Source: Hyalella azteca
Lineage: Eukaryota > Arthropoda > Malacostraca > Amphipoda > Hyalellidae
Reading direction: 5' to 3'
Length of the DNA stretch: 64,000 nt
Assembly (NCBI RefSeq): GCF_000764305.2
Contig: NW_025942347.1
Coordinates: 682,001 to 746,000, forward strand
Below, piece after piece: positions 25,573-37,500 of this stretch. Below the pieces are notes generated by a model. The model saw only the letters and a program-made list of their open reading frames with translations. It had not been told where the DNA came from and did no database searches. The stretch's first letter is position 1; each line of letters starts with the position of its first letter. The translations under genes were made by a program, and so were the position numbers.

Positions 25573-28500
25573 CGTGACTTAACGTTTTCATCGACGAGAA
25601 AATGCGCTCTGTGTCACTCACTGCAGTGAGTACTACTGAGTTATATTATTTTTTCTGTGTCTACAGGACGGACTTCAACTTCGTGTCGAACCGGGCGGAG
25701 AATTGGCTGGAGATTTTTCCTCTGGAAACGTCGGACGAAGGCACCTACCGCTGTGAGATCACCTACATGGTCGTCAGGGAGGTCTGCAGCATCGTGCAGT
25801 TCACCAACCTCACCACCTATGGTGAGTCTGCCACTATATATTGTTGTCAGGGAGGTCTGCAGCATCCTGCAGTTCACCAACCTCACCACCTATGGTGAGT
25901 CTTCAACTATATATTGTTGTCAGGGAGGTCTGCAGCATCGTGCAGTTCACCAACCTCACCACCTATGGTGAGTCTGCAACTATATATTGTTGTCAGGGAG
26001 GTCTGCAGCATCGTGCAGTTCACCAACCTCAGCACCTACGGTGAGTCTGCAACCATATATTGTTGTCAGAGAAGTCTGCAGCATATTCAATTTTAATTGT
26101 GATCGGCAGCTACTAATTTTATACATATGAAAATTTTAATCAGAAATTGCCACTTATGTAGGTAGAACCGAACTGACGCCAGCTGCTCCCACTCTGTAGA
26201 TAAGAAAGTGGAATTTTTAAGGTTGAAGACTCTGGTCCTGTTTCGGCCATTTTGGAAGAAATTGCTAGTATTTAAGCACAATGCAATCAAGTCATGCCGA
26301 GCCCTGTCTCCCATTGAATTTGTTAAAAGAGACATATAGTGTTGAATATAAGACATACAGTGTTGAATTCAAGACATAGTGTTGAATTCAAGACATAACT
26401 GATTTTAATTCAAGACATACAGTGTTGAATTGAAGATATACAGTGTTGAATTCATGACTTACAGTGTCTCTTCATGCCACTTCACTTCCTAACTCACTTT
26501 CCTCTGCCATGCTCCAGGCTCAAGTAAGTCAGGCCGTGACGCCCGTTTATAGACAAGCTGTTAAAGACTGACCCCCGATAGCCCCGTGCAATAGGCCGTT
26601 AGATTTTATCGTTTCAATAATCTGGCGGGTAGAGGGGAGGCCTATTGCCCGCCCTGCTTGGCTGGACCGTTCGCTGGGCTTGTCATGTTTTGCGGTGCTA
26701 GACCGGGAAAGAGCTCGTAAGAACAAGAGGTGGCTTAGAGTTGCCAGAAAGAGGAAGAGAAATGGGAGAGACCGTAGGAGATAAGCAGATGGAGAGAAAT
26801 GTATTTACGATTTAATCATTGCAATCGCAAAAAAAGAACATCTCTAAGATTTGAATTTGCTTTCTTTTCCAGAATACCGTAATTATATCTTATTTCTCTT
26901 GTCGATTTGTGAATAACCTTTGACTGTTTTTGTGACTTATAAAATGAATCCTGTGTTTGGTTTTCTATCGTAATCACTTGCTGATGAGACGCCTTTGTAC
27001 TAATTTCGTCGATGGGCGTTTCTCAGAATACGACAATCCTGTCGAAAAAAAGTTGACTGAAACTTTCGTCATGACCCCAAAATAATTGGCAATCTAGAGA
27101 GCTCTCGTTCGGCACAGCTTCTTCGTTGACAATATTCTGGAACATGCGACCTGATCCTTGATGTTTTGCTAACTTTCTACTTGTGTCCATCATCAACAAT
27201 AACGCGTCATCTGCCATTTGTTGTCCACGTCGACATTAACGTGACATCAACCACCCGTTTCCCTCATCGACAGTAACGTGACATTAGCCACCCGTTTCCC
27301 TCATCGACAGTAACGTGACATTAGCCACCCGTTTCCCTCATCGACAGTAACGTGACATCAGCCACCCGTTTCCCTCATCGACAGTAACGTGACATCAGCC
27401 ACCCGTTTCCCTCATCGACAGTAACATGACATCAGCCACCCGTTTCCCTCATCGACAGTAACACGACATCAGCCACCCGTTTCGTAGAGATGGAGATGAT
27501 AGGATGCAATCCATATGCAATGGATGCAAAGTCCCCTAGTATATTTCAAAATCAGTCCAAATCGTGCATTATGAAAGAAAATAAATCAATAAAAAAAATA
27601 TGAGAGGAATGCTGGAAAATTATTTTCAAATATTTGATCTTCACGTGCCTTTAACATCAATCAGGAAACTTAATTTGTCAAAAAAAGCGGCCTGCAATCA
27701 GCTCAGAAGTTGCGCTTAGCTTGTAGAATGTATGTGAATTCATGCAGACGACAAAGCTGCATGTATTCTGAAGCTTTTCTGCATCACAACAGCCATGCAA
27801 AGTTGCATTTTCATTCTCAACATTCCGTTCTGTCATCGCAATTTTTGGCCACAAATAATCTCGATGCAACTTTTTGTCCTGAATAAACAATGGCCGAGCT
27901 TCGTTGAGGCAGTCGACACGCGCCTGCCTTTGTGTTATTATGTACAGTATTTTCTAAGGCTAGTGTTTTGTACAGTATTTTATAGGGCTAGTGTTTTGTA
28001 TAGTATTTTATAAGGCTAGTGTTTTGTACAGTATTTTCTAAGGCTAGTGTTTTGTACAGTATTTTATAAGGCTAGTGTTTTGTATAGTATTTTATAAGGC
28101 TAGTGTTTTGTACAGTATTTTCTAAGGCTAATGTTTTATGTAGTATTTTCTAAGGCTGGTGTTTTGTACAGTATTTTCTAAGGCTAATGTTTTATGTAGT
28201 ATTTTCTAAGGCTGGTGTTTTATGCAGTATTTTCTAAGGCTGGGGTTTTTTATGCAGTAGTTTCTAAGGCTGGAGTTTTTATGTAGTATTTTCTAAGGCT
28301 AGATTTTTATTCAGTCAGTGGTTGTTTATTTTTTATTCAGTCTCGTGTTTCATAGAATATTTTTTCAGCTTCAGACTCACAAACTTATTTCCTTTAAACC
28401 AAGTTCATGTTTGATGTCATCGGGTTCTTGCTGTAAACTCTTTTTGCACAACGTTCAACTCTCGTTGAATCCAGTTTTTTAACATCAAGCTCGTGTTTTA

Positions 28501-31500
28501 TAGAGTTTTCTCGACATTACGCTCATGTTTTATGCAGTATTTTTTCTGTCTCCTGTTTTAGACAGAATTCTCACGTGCAGAAATATGTACAGGAAAGAAT
28601 CAAGCTGGCCGCTGTCAGTTTGTCTCGCTCGTTGTCAGGCTTTGTTTTTAAAGCTAAATTATTTCTGGTGTTTATGACAGCCCGTCCAACGTATCAAAAT
28701 TTTAATGATCAATTATTTCTGGTGTTTGTGACAGCCCGTCCAACGTATCAAAATTTCAATGATCAATTATTTCTGGTGTTTGTGACAGCCCGTCCAAAGT
28801 ACCAAAATTTTAATGATCAATTGTTTCTGCTGTTTATGACAGCCCGTTCAACGTACCAAACCTTTGTTGTTTCCTTTGTTGTTACCTTTGTTGTTACCTT
28901 TGTTGTTACCTTTGTTGTTACCTTTGTTGTTACCTTTGTTGTTACCTTTGTTGTTACCTTTGTGGTTACCTTTGTTGTTACTCTTGTTGTTACCTTTGTT
29001 GTTACCATCGTTGTTGCCCTTGTTGTTACCCTTGTTGTTACTCTTGTTGTTACTCTTGTTGTTTCTCATTCCGCACCCTCATTCCCCCTCCTCATAGATA
29101 TACTGTTGCATTTAGTACAAAATAAATTGAAATATCATCTGAAATAATTTTAATCATTGCGTTGTATCAATTAAAATCAGGATACTAATTTCATGGCCTA
29201 ATTCATTGTAACCTATTACTATGAGAGCATACATATAACATATTCATCTACTACTATGAGATCATACATTCAACATATTCATCTATTACTATGAGATCAT
29301 ATATATAACTTATTCATCTACTACTATGAGATCAAACATATAACATTTGTTTTAAAATATGAATGTAATTTATCATGGAAATAATTATTGCATTGCAAAA
29401 CGTGTTCTCTTCATTGCGATGATTGTGAAGTTCCCTAACAAAATTTAGAGTCGCCCCAGCTTCTGGTAATCCAAATCAGAAGTTGCCGCGTCTGTAAATT
29501 TTCACTGGGTAACAAAATTTAGAGTCGCCCCAGCTTCTGGTAATCCATATCAGAAACTGCCGCGCCTGTATATTTTCACTGGGTAACAAAATTTAGAGTC
29601 GCCCCAGCTTCTGGTAATCCAAATCAGAAGCTAGGTCGGTGGATGTTTTAACGGTCGGTGGATGTTTTAACGGTCGGTGGATGGTTTTAACGGTCGGTGG
29701 ATGTTTTAGATGTGGATGTTCTATCGGTCGGTGGATGTTTTTTTTATATAGATCTCTTTATTACATATGTTTTATTATGGATGTTTCTAACGATTCCTCG
29801 ATGTTTCAAGTGTAGATGTTTTTTACGGGCGGTGGATGTTTTTTACATAGATCTCTTTAATATATTTGCTTTAATATGGCTGTTTTCAACGGTCGGTTAG
29901 ACGTCGGTGGATGATGTTAACCACTAACGCCAGGGTCGACGTTGGCAGTCTGTTGATGGCCGGCCATATCGCCCATACACTCAGAGAAATGTATCTCTCA
30001 TTGTCAAAATCACGAGTGATTCACTCTCGTTCCCATGAGGGTCGATCTGACCAGTTTCGCCTGGCAAAATGGAATGGCGCATCAGTGCTACTTGCAGGAA
30101 GTGTTTCATAGTTTGTAAAATATAACCAATTAATTTTATGAGTGTAGGTGCAAAGTTCAAGACAGATGCGTTCGCGTTGATGATACGTACGTGTGCAAAT
30201 TTTGGATTTGGGACTAGCATGATTCAGATTGTAGTCTTAACCCTCTACCGTCGTATGTTACTATTCGGAAACATAACTTTCAACTTGAATTATACGTAAA
30301 CTATTGAGTGTAACAAGCTGAGGACGTGTGTATGCAACAGAGAACATTTTAAAGTTGTCGTACGTGGCGGCAACCATAAGTGCAAGTCATTTTGCGCTCA
30401 CTAGAACGTATCCTTTTTGGGAAGTAGGCTTGGGACAATATTGCTCCGGTTACTCATGTCAGACGGTAGAGGGTTAAAGCAGATTTACGTTCACTGAATT
30501 TCAGAGTCAAATGTTGATCGTCTGCTTGAAGATTTTTCTTGGAGTAATTAGAAGCAAAAAAAAATCAACTAGGTTTCAAAACATACCAATTGTTCCAATG
30601 AGCCAAAATTAGCATCCGAATTAGTTCACATCTTCAGAAAGCCACAAATAACACGAAATCGCAATTTGAAGATAAGATTCATGCTTCACATTAAGCGTTT
30701 GCTGTTATCTGATCTGAGGCTATCGGTCTTTCGATCTCAGAAAACCAGCATTTAAATTACAAACAAAAGACTACGTTGATCTTAGAAGTGAAGAACGAAT
30801 ATATTTATTTGATCTGATAGTTTTTGTTTAAATTTCAGCGTAGAAATAAATTGAACGGTCGGTGTTGTTTCTTGAGTTTTAAATTAACCTCAAAATGTAG
30901 TTATCTCAATAAATAGAAGAAGTGTCTAAAATTATCTGCTAGATTTATTTCTGTGAATGACTTGATAAATCCTATAATTAGTTAATGCAATAATACTGAA
31001 AAAACTTCTATTTCAACAACTTTGGAGTACACTTCGATAAATTTGGCAATTACTTCGAAATGGATTATTACATTTAATACATATGTAAATTAATTATTAC
31101 TTGTAATAGGTATTGTAAATATATATTACTATGGATTATTTGTTTAATATATACGGTATGCACTTTATATTTTATTCGTAATATATGTCGTAAATATATA
31201 TTACATACATTATTATATATTTACATATATTATAAATATATATTAGATATACATATATTTCGGTATATATTACTTGTAGTACATATTGTAAATATTAATA
31301 ATTTGATTTATTTCTTGTTGGTCCAGTGGCGCCCCGGAGCGTGGAGGTGCTGCAGCTGCGGCCGCCCCCCTCCATGGAGGGGTCATTAATTACCTTAAAA
31401 TGTGACGTGCGCGGCGCTAAACCTGCGGCGACCATCACCTGGTACAACGACTCCATGCCTGTCCTCCAGGCCTCCACCCTCGATAACATCCAGGTATGTT

Positions 31501-34500
31501 GGCCGCCATGCCTGTCCTCCAGGCCTCCACCCTCGACCACATCCAGGTATGTTGGCCGCCATGCCTGTCCTCCAGGCCTCCACCCTCGACAACATCCAGG
31601 TATGTTGGCCTCTCTTTCTTCAATTTCAATTTCTCAATAAAAATTGTGCAATCGCATTCAATAAATTATTTCAAATTAACTAGTTTTTTCCTAAGTATAT
31701 ACTTGCTTTTCTCCATTGTTTATTGTAAAAGGATCAACTTGCAGTTTTATATAAGTAATACCGTAACTTATGCTTACATTAATAAAGACATTTTCTGTGC
31801 AGGAACAATTCGGGAAGGTCGAAGAGGTGAGTTTCATTATCTCTTGTTAGTTGTTAGTGATGGTATTTAAATTTATTATTTTTCTAATTTGTGAACTAAT
31901 TTACTTATCTTTCACTTAGGGCTTGAATTTTTTTTAGAACTTTTAGTTCACAATCCATTAGTTGATATCTTAATGCGAAGATATACATCTATAAATTAGC
32001 GATACCTTCGTTTAGTCGATTGTAGAATGGGAGTATTGTGCTGTTGTTCAGTGTGTTATCGCATTGCCGTTATTGCTCTTTTCAATGCAATTAATCTTAA
32101 GTTAGAAATATCAGCATTTTAAAGCGGGCCATATAAGTAATCATTATGTTTATGAGCTCTTTATGTTACTTGATTACATTCCGATTGATGTCTCCTCCAT
32201 ATTCTTGACATATTACCCTTTATTTAAAATTTCATTAAAAAATTTTAAAATTTCATTAAAAAAATTCATTAAATTTCATGCTTCATTACACCACCACACT
32301 CATCTCACGCTTCATCACATCACCACTCTTATCTCACGCTTCATCACACCACCACTCTCATCTCACGCTTCACCACACCACCACTCTCATCTCACGCTTC
32401 AATCATCTTACGCTTCATCACATCACCACTCTCATCTCACGCTTCATCACACCACCACTCTCATCTCACGCTTCACGGCTTGCAGATCTTCCATTGCGCT
32501 GCAAATTTGTAGGCTCGCTAGCTCGTCCGTCACTCTAAGCTGGCGACAAATATTAAGTTGCCCCAACACACTCTAGCAGGTGACTTTATAGCCCCAACTC
32601 TGAGCCGGATGAGCCGCTGCAAGATATTACTTGCAGCATCCGTATTATCAGAGATAAATAGAACTAGTGTCTGTTTTCCGATCTCGGTTTGTTTTTGACC
32701 GAATTCATATGTTATGGTATCGCGCTCTATTGGAATTTTATAGACGGTATGAGTATGCTACTTTCAGGAACTTATTTATAGAGGCAGACTTACTAATAAG
32801 AAAATTACTGGTGTTTTGACGGTGTGTTGAAGTCGTTTAGTTCAACATCAATCATCGGGTATCATCGACATTATGAAGGCGAATTAAGTGTCCACTTTAG
32901 CTGTGTGGCCTGATGACTTAGCGGCGTGCATGGGCGGATGACTTAGGGGCTGCGTGGCCGGATGACATGGCGGCGTGGCCGGAAGAATGTGTGCAAATTT
33001 TGTTGATCGCAATCACCATCCCGATCGGTCCAAGACAGTGGCGTAGAGTGAAGCATCTCTCGGATCAAGTTTCACCGGGTCTATTTGAGTGAGCTCCAAA
33101 GAATAAATAAATGGCAGACTCCAAGACGACGCTTGAAGTGCGGCGACAAGGTTCTCATCAGAGACCAAATGACAACTAGACTGCATTAGCCCATGGGCCT
33201 GGTGCTGTCCGTCAAGACGAGTGACGGTCTCAGAACCATCGTCACAAAGTGGACCATCAGAACCATCGTCACGGTGCGGACCATCAGAATCATCGTCACG
33301 GTGCGGACCATCAGAACCATCGTCACGGAGCGGACCATCAGAACCATCGTCACGGAGCGGACCATCAGAACCATCGTCACGGAGCGGATCATCAGAATCA
33401 TCGTCACGGTGCGGACCATCTGAACCATCGCCACAAAGCGGATCATCAGAACCATCGTCACGGAGCGGATCATCAGAATCATCGCCACGGTGCGGACCAT
33501 CAGAACCATCGTCACGGTGCGGACCATCAGAACCATCGTCACGGTGCGGACCATCAGAACCATCGTCACGTTGCGGACCATCAGAATCAACGTCACGGTG
33601 CGGACCATCAGAACCATCGTCACAGAGCGGACCATCTGAACCATCGTCACAAAGCGGACCATAAGAACCGTCGCCACAAAGTGGACAATCAGAACCATCG
33701 CCGAAAAGTGGACCATCTGAACCATCGTCACAAAGCGGGCAATCAGAACCATCGTCACGGTGCGGACCATCAGAACCATCGTTACGGAGCGGACCATCAG
33801 AACCATTGCCACAAAGTGGACCATCAGAACCATCGCCACAAAGCGGATTATCAGAACCATTGCCACAAAGTGGACCATCAGAACCATCGCCACAAAGCGG
33901 ATCATCAGAACCATTGCCAAAAAGTGGACCATCAGAACCATCGTCACTAAGTGGACCATCAGAACCATGGTCACGGAGCGGACCATCTGAACCATCGTTA
34001 TCAAGAACTCGGGAAGTAATTCTCGTATTTATTAGAGGCCGATTGGAGAATTATTTCTCCTGGAAGGCGCTCCAGCTTGAGTTAGTTTTGAAATGTTGCG
34101 TATTCGTTTCAATTGTTCCTCAGAATAAATGTTCCTTGATCCCTTGTACCCAATATGCTCCTGGGTAGTTGTGAGTAAATTAATCATCAGATCTCCAATG
34201 TAGAGTAGACTAATTGTTTATTTCCCTTTAACAAATAAAATAGGCTTAACTTTAGCCGCCTGCATGATAACATCCGAATTTAAAGACTAGGGCAAACCAT
34301 TAACGTAAGCTCTTGTGAACTTGTATTTTGTGGAGAACATCATATTTGTTTGGGACAAAAAGTATGTAATACTTTGATATTTGTTTGATGAATACCCGTG
34401 TAGATCTATAGTTAGTAAAGTCTCCAAATTTGTATTTTTATTTGTACTGATGTGCGTGATTGTGTCGCGCAATTTTACAAGAAGAGAAAGGAGATAAACG

Positions 34501-37500
34501 AATACCGAATCATTTCACTTTCCATTGATTCCGACCTGACTAGTTTTGAATGACTATTGAAAAACTAGCCATGTCACAAACTTTACTGGGTAATTTATTT
34601 GTACTGCGGGTGCATAAAGACCTTAAACATACTCAATATTAACGCCTTAATTCTTGCTGGGCTCCATACGATTACTCCTCATTTCCTTCCTCGGCGCCAT
34701 GACGGGGAGCTCTATCCCAGCATCTGATAGAGCGGGCGACTGGCCCTGCCAAGCAATGAAGTGTAGGCAAGTGCTCCATCAGATCCGAAATTGAAGCTCG
34801 ACGCAAAATGAGCAATATATAAATGTGATAAGCAATCTGAGGACAGTGATGTACAGCCTTCCTCGGAGACCTCACGCTCTTTACGCGAGAACTTTTAGAG
34901 CCTGTAAGAGGCTCGCTTTAGGACCTGATTCGCCGTTGACTTTTACAAGGAGACTTATTCTTGTAGTTTCTTGAAGTTTCTCTTGTATTCTTGTAGTTTC
35001 GTTAGTCATTTTTGCCTGTACTGTGAAGAGTCATTCTTGCCGAATACTTGGAGGTTTGACTTTGGACGTTTCCATTGAGGCTCGGCCGTATTTACTGCAA
35101 GTTACTTTTGACTTAATACGGAACCTTGCTGATCCTTTATACGAGTTACTCTTACCTATACGTTTGTTTGGATACTCGCGTCATCCACATCATGTTTTCG
35201 TTTAGCATAGCCTAAATTTTAGAAATATATTTTCCTGTTAAAATAGCTCAATATTTATCTTTAATACCTGTACAGAACTTAATTTGTCTGTGACTTTAAG
35301 ATAATCAGTAGATTCTGCCCGTTATGGGCATATTTCACTCTGAAATCTCTATATGGGCCCATTCCATCGACATATATAGGATTTGTGTGGACGGATTGTC
35401 CCATTCTTTACGTAATTCGTTGCCCCTCTCATTTCCATTCGTTGTCGTGACGTTTAAAGAGTTTCAGCTTTCAAACATTAGCCCAAATTCGCACTGCTTT
35501 TCATGGAAGGATTATTAATCCAGCTGTTGAACATGCATTTTCAAGGTGGATGGTCAACTTATTCGTGTATTTAAAGTGCCAGTGAATTGTAGCAATTACT
35601 CACAAAACTTTTATATAAATAACTTATTTTCATAGACGACATTAAGTCTGATGACTTAAAGACTTAGTGACAATTTGTTCCGTCATTTCGTTGCTTAGTC
35701 ATAGTTGATAATTTTAACATAATCCAACTGCCCCATAACATTTGATGCTTCGTATGAATATGTGGATACATGCTATCATTCATGCCTCATTGCCTTCACC
35801 AAAACAAATTACATCCTTTCCGCATTCATCATCTATTTAATTATTACCTTAGCAGCTCAACATAAACGGCGTATTATTCATTTATATATAGGGTAAAAGT
35901 TTATCTAAGTTCACCCTATGTGTTAATTGATTGTAATTAGTTAATTACTTAAATACTTAACTAAACACAGCCTAACGTGTTCGCATATTATTCATATGCC
36001 TGAAGTTTACTCTATCCTAGTTTAGCCTGTGGGTTTTTCCCCATACATTTCTATGGTAATTAATGGCAATTTTGATTAGTAAATGATGTGGTTAATTTCA
36101 TGTTTAATTGCTCGATACAGCCATCAGCTGGACTTGTTAGTGTATTGTTCACTCATCGGGCTGATGTTTGTCCTGTTTCTGTCCTGTTTTTTAAAGCAAT
36201 TACTTTTTAATTGTTGCTAATTTAATAAATTGCTCGCTAATTTGATGTTAATGTTAATTAACATCATTAATTAATGTTAATGTTATGTTAACAATGTTAA
36301 TTAAACAATTGATTTTTAATGAATTTCCTACTTGATTGACTGATAATTTTCTAATTTAATGTTTAATTTATTGATCAATTTGATCATTTGCCTAAATTAT
36401 TCTTTTTTTATGAATTGCTTAATTGATCAATTAATTTTTAATTGGATGATTAATCTTTAATTGATAAATTAATTTTCAACTTATTAATCAATTTTTAATT
36501 GATTAATTAATTTTTAATTGAACAATTATTTTTTAATTGTTTCATTAATTTATAATTGATTGAATAATTTATTATTGATTAATTAATTTTTAATTGATTG
36601 TTTAATTAATCATAACTTCTCTGAATAACTGCTTGATTGATTAATTACTTTTTAGTTACTTTTTTTATTGATTCATTACATTTTTCATATTGATTGATTA
36701 ATTACTCTTTTAATCAATTACTCAATGAAACACCCCCAGCCTGACGGCACATTCAGCACGTGGTCGCGTATAGAGTTCGTAGGGCGGCGCTACGACAACA
36801 GCAGACGCTTCTCCTGCCGCGCCTCCAACTCCGTCCTCGAGAACAGGAACCAACCTCCGCTCGCCAGCGCCGAGACTCTTGATATACAATGTGTGTTGCT
36901 GCTGTTGTGTGTTGTGTGGTTTGTCTGTTGTAAAGGTAATTGTGTATTGTGTAATTATTTGTGTGTTAGTTGTGTGTTGTGTAGGTAGTTGTGTGTTGTG
37001 TAGGCATTTGTGTGTTGTGTAGGTAGTTTTGTTGTGTAGGTAGTTGTGTGTTGTGTAGTTAGTTGTGTGTTGTGTAGTTAGTTGTGTGTTGTATGTTAGT
37101 TATGTGTTGCTTTTTTGTGTGTTGTGTAGTTAGTTGTGTGTTGTGTGTTAGTTGTGTGTTGTGTAGGTAGTTGTGTGCTGTGTAGTTAGTTGGGTGCTGT
37201 GTAGTTAGTTGTGTGCTGTGTAGTTAGTTGTGTGTTGTGTAGTTAGTTGTGTGTTCTGTTGTTAGTTGTGTGCTGTGTAGTTAGTTGTGTGTTGTGTAAT
37301 TAGTTGTGTGTTGTATAGTTAGTTGCCTATTGTGTTGATAGTTGTGTGTTGTGTTGTTAGTTGTATTTATTGTGTGCTGTTTCGTTTGTTTGTGTGTACT
37401 GTGCTCTGTCTTGCTAGTTATGGAAAACTGCTTGTTCCATGACCATAATTATTGCTCGAGAGCTTCTGTTTCACTAGACAAAGCTTGTGGAATATGTCCT

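Noticed and set aside
27228..28320. Regularly spaced repeats that superficially look like a CRISPR array
   Set aside because: Units are directly adjacent without unique spacers, and the DNA is eukaryotic.
28861..29065. Telomere-like repeat
   Set aside because: The unit GTTACCTTTGTT is not the arthropod TTAGG telomere motif and lies inside a gene.
33186..34004. Long repetitive open frames on both strands (for example a 272-codon minus-strand frame)
   Set aside because: They follow entirely from a 27-bp tandem repeat with no stop in any frame. No splice signals, no domain, and composition dictated by the unit.
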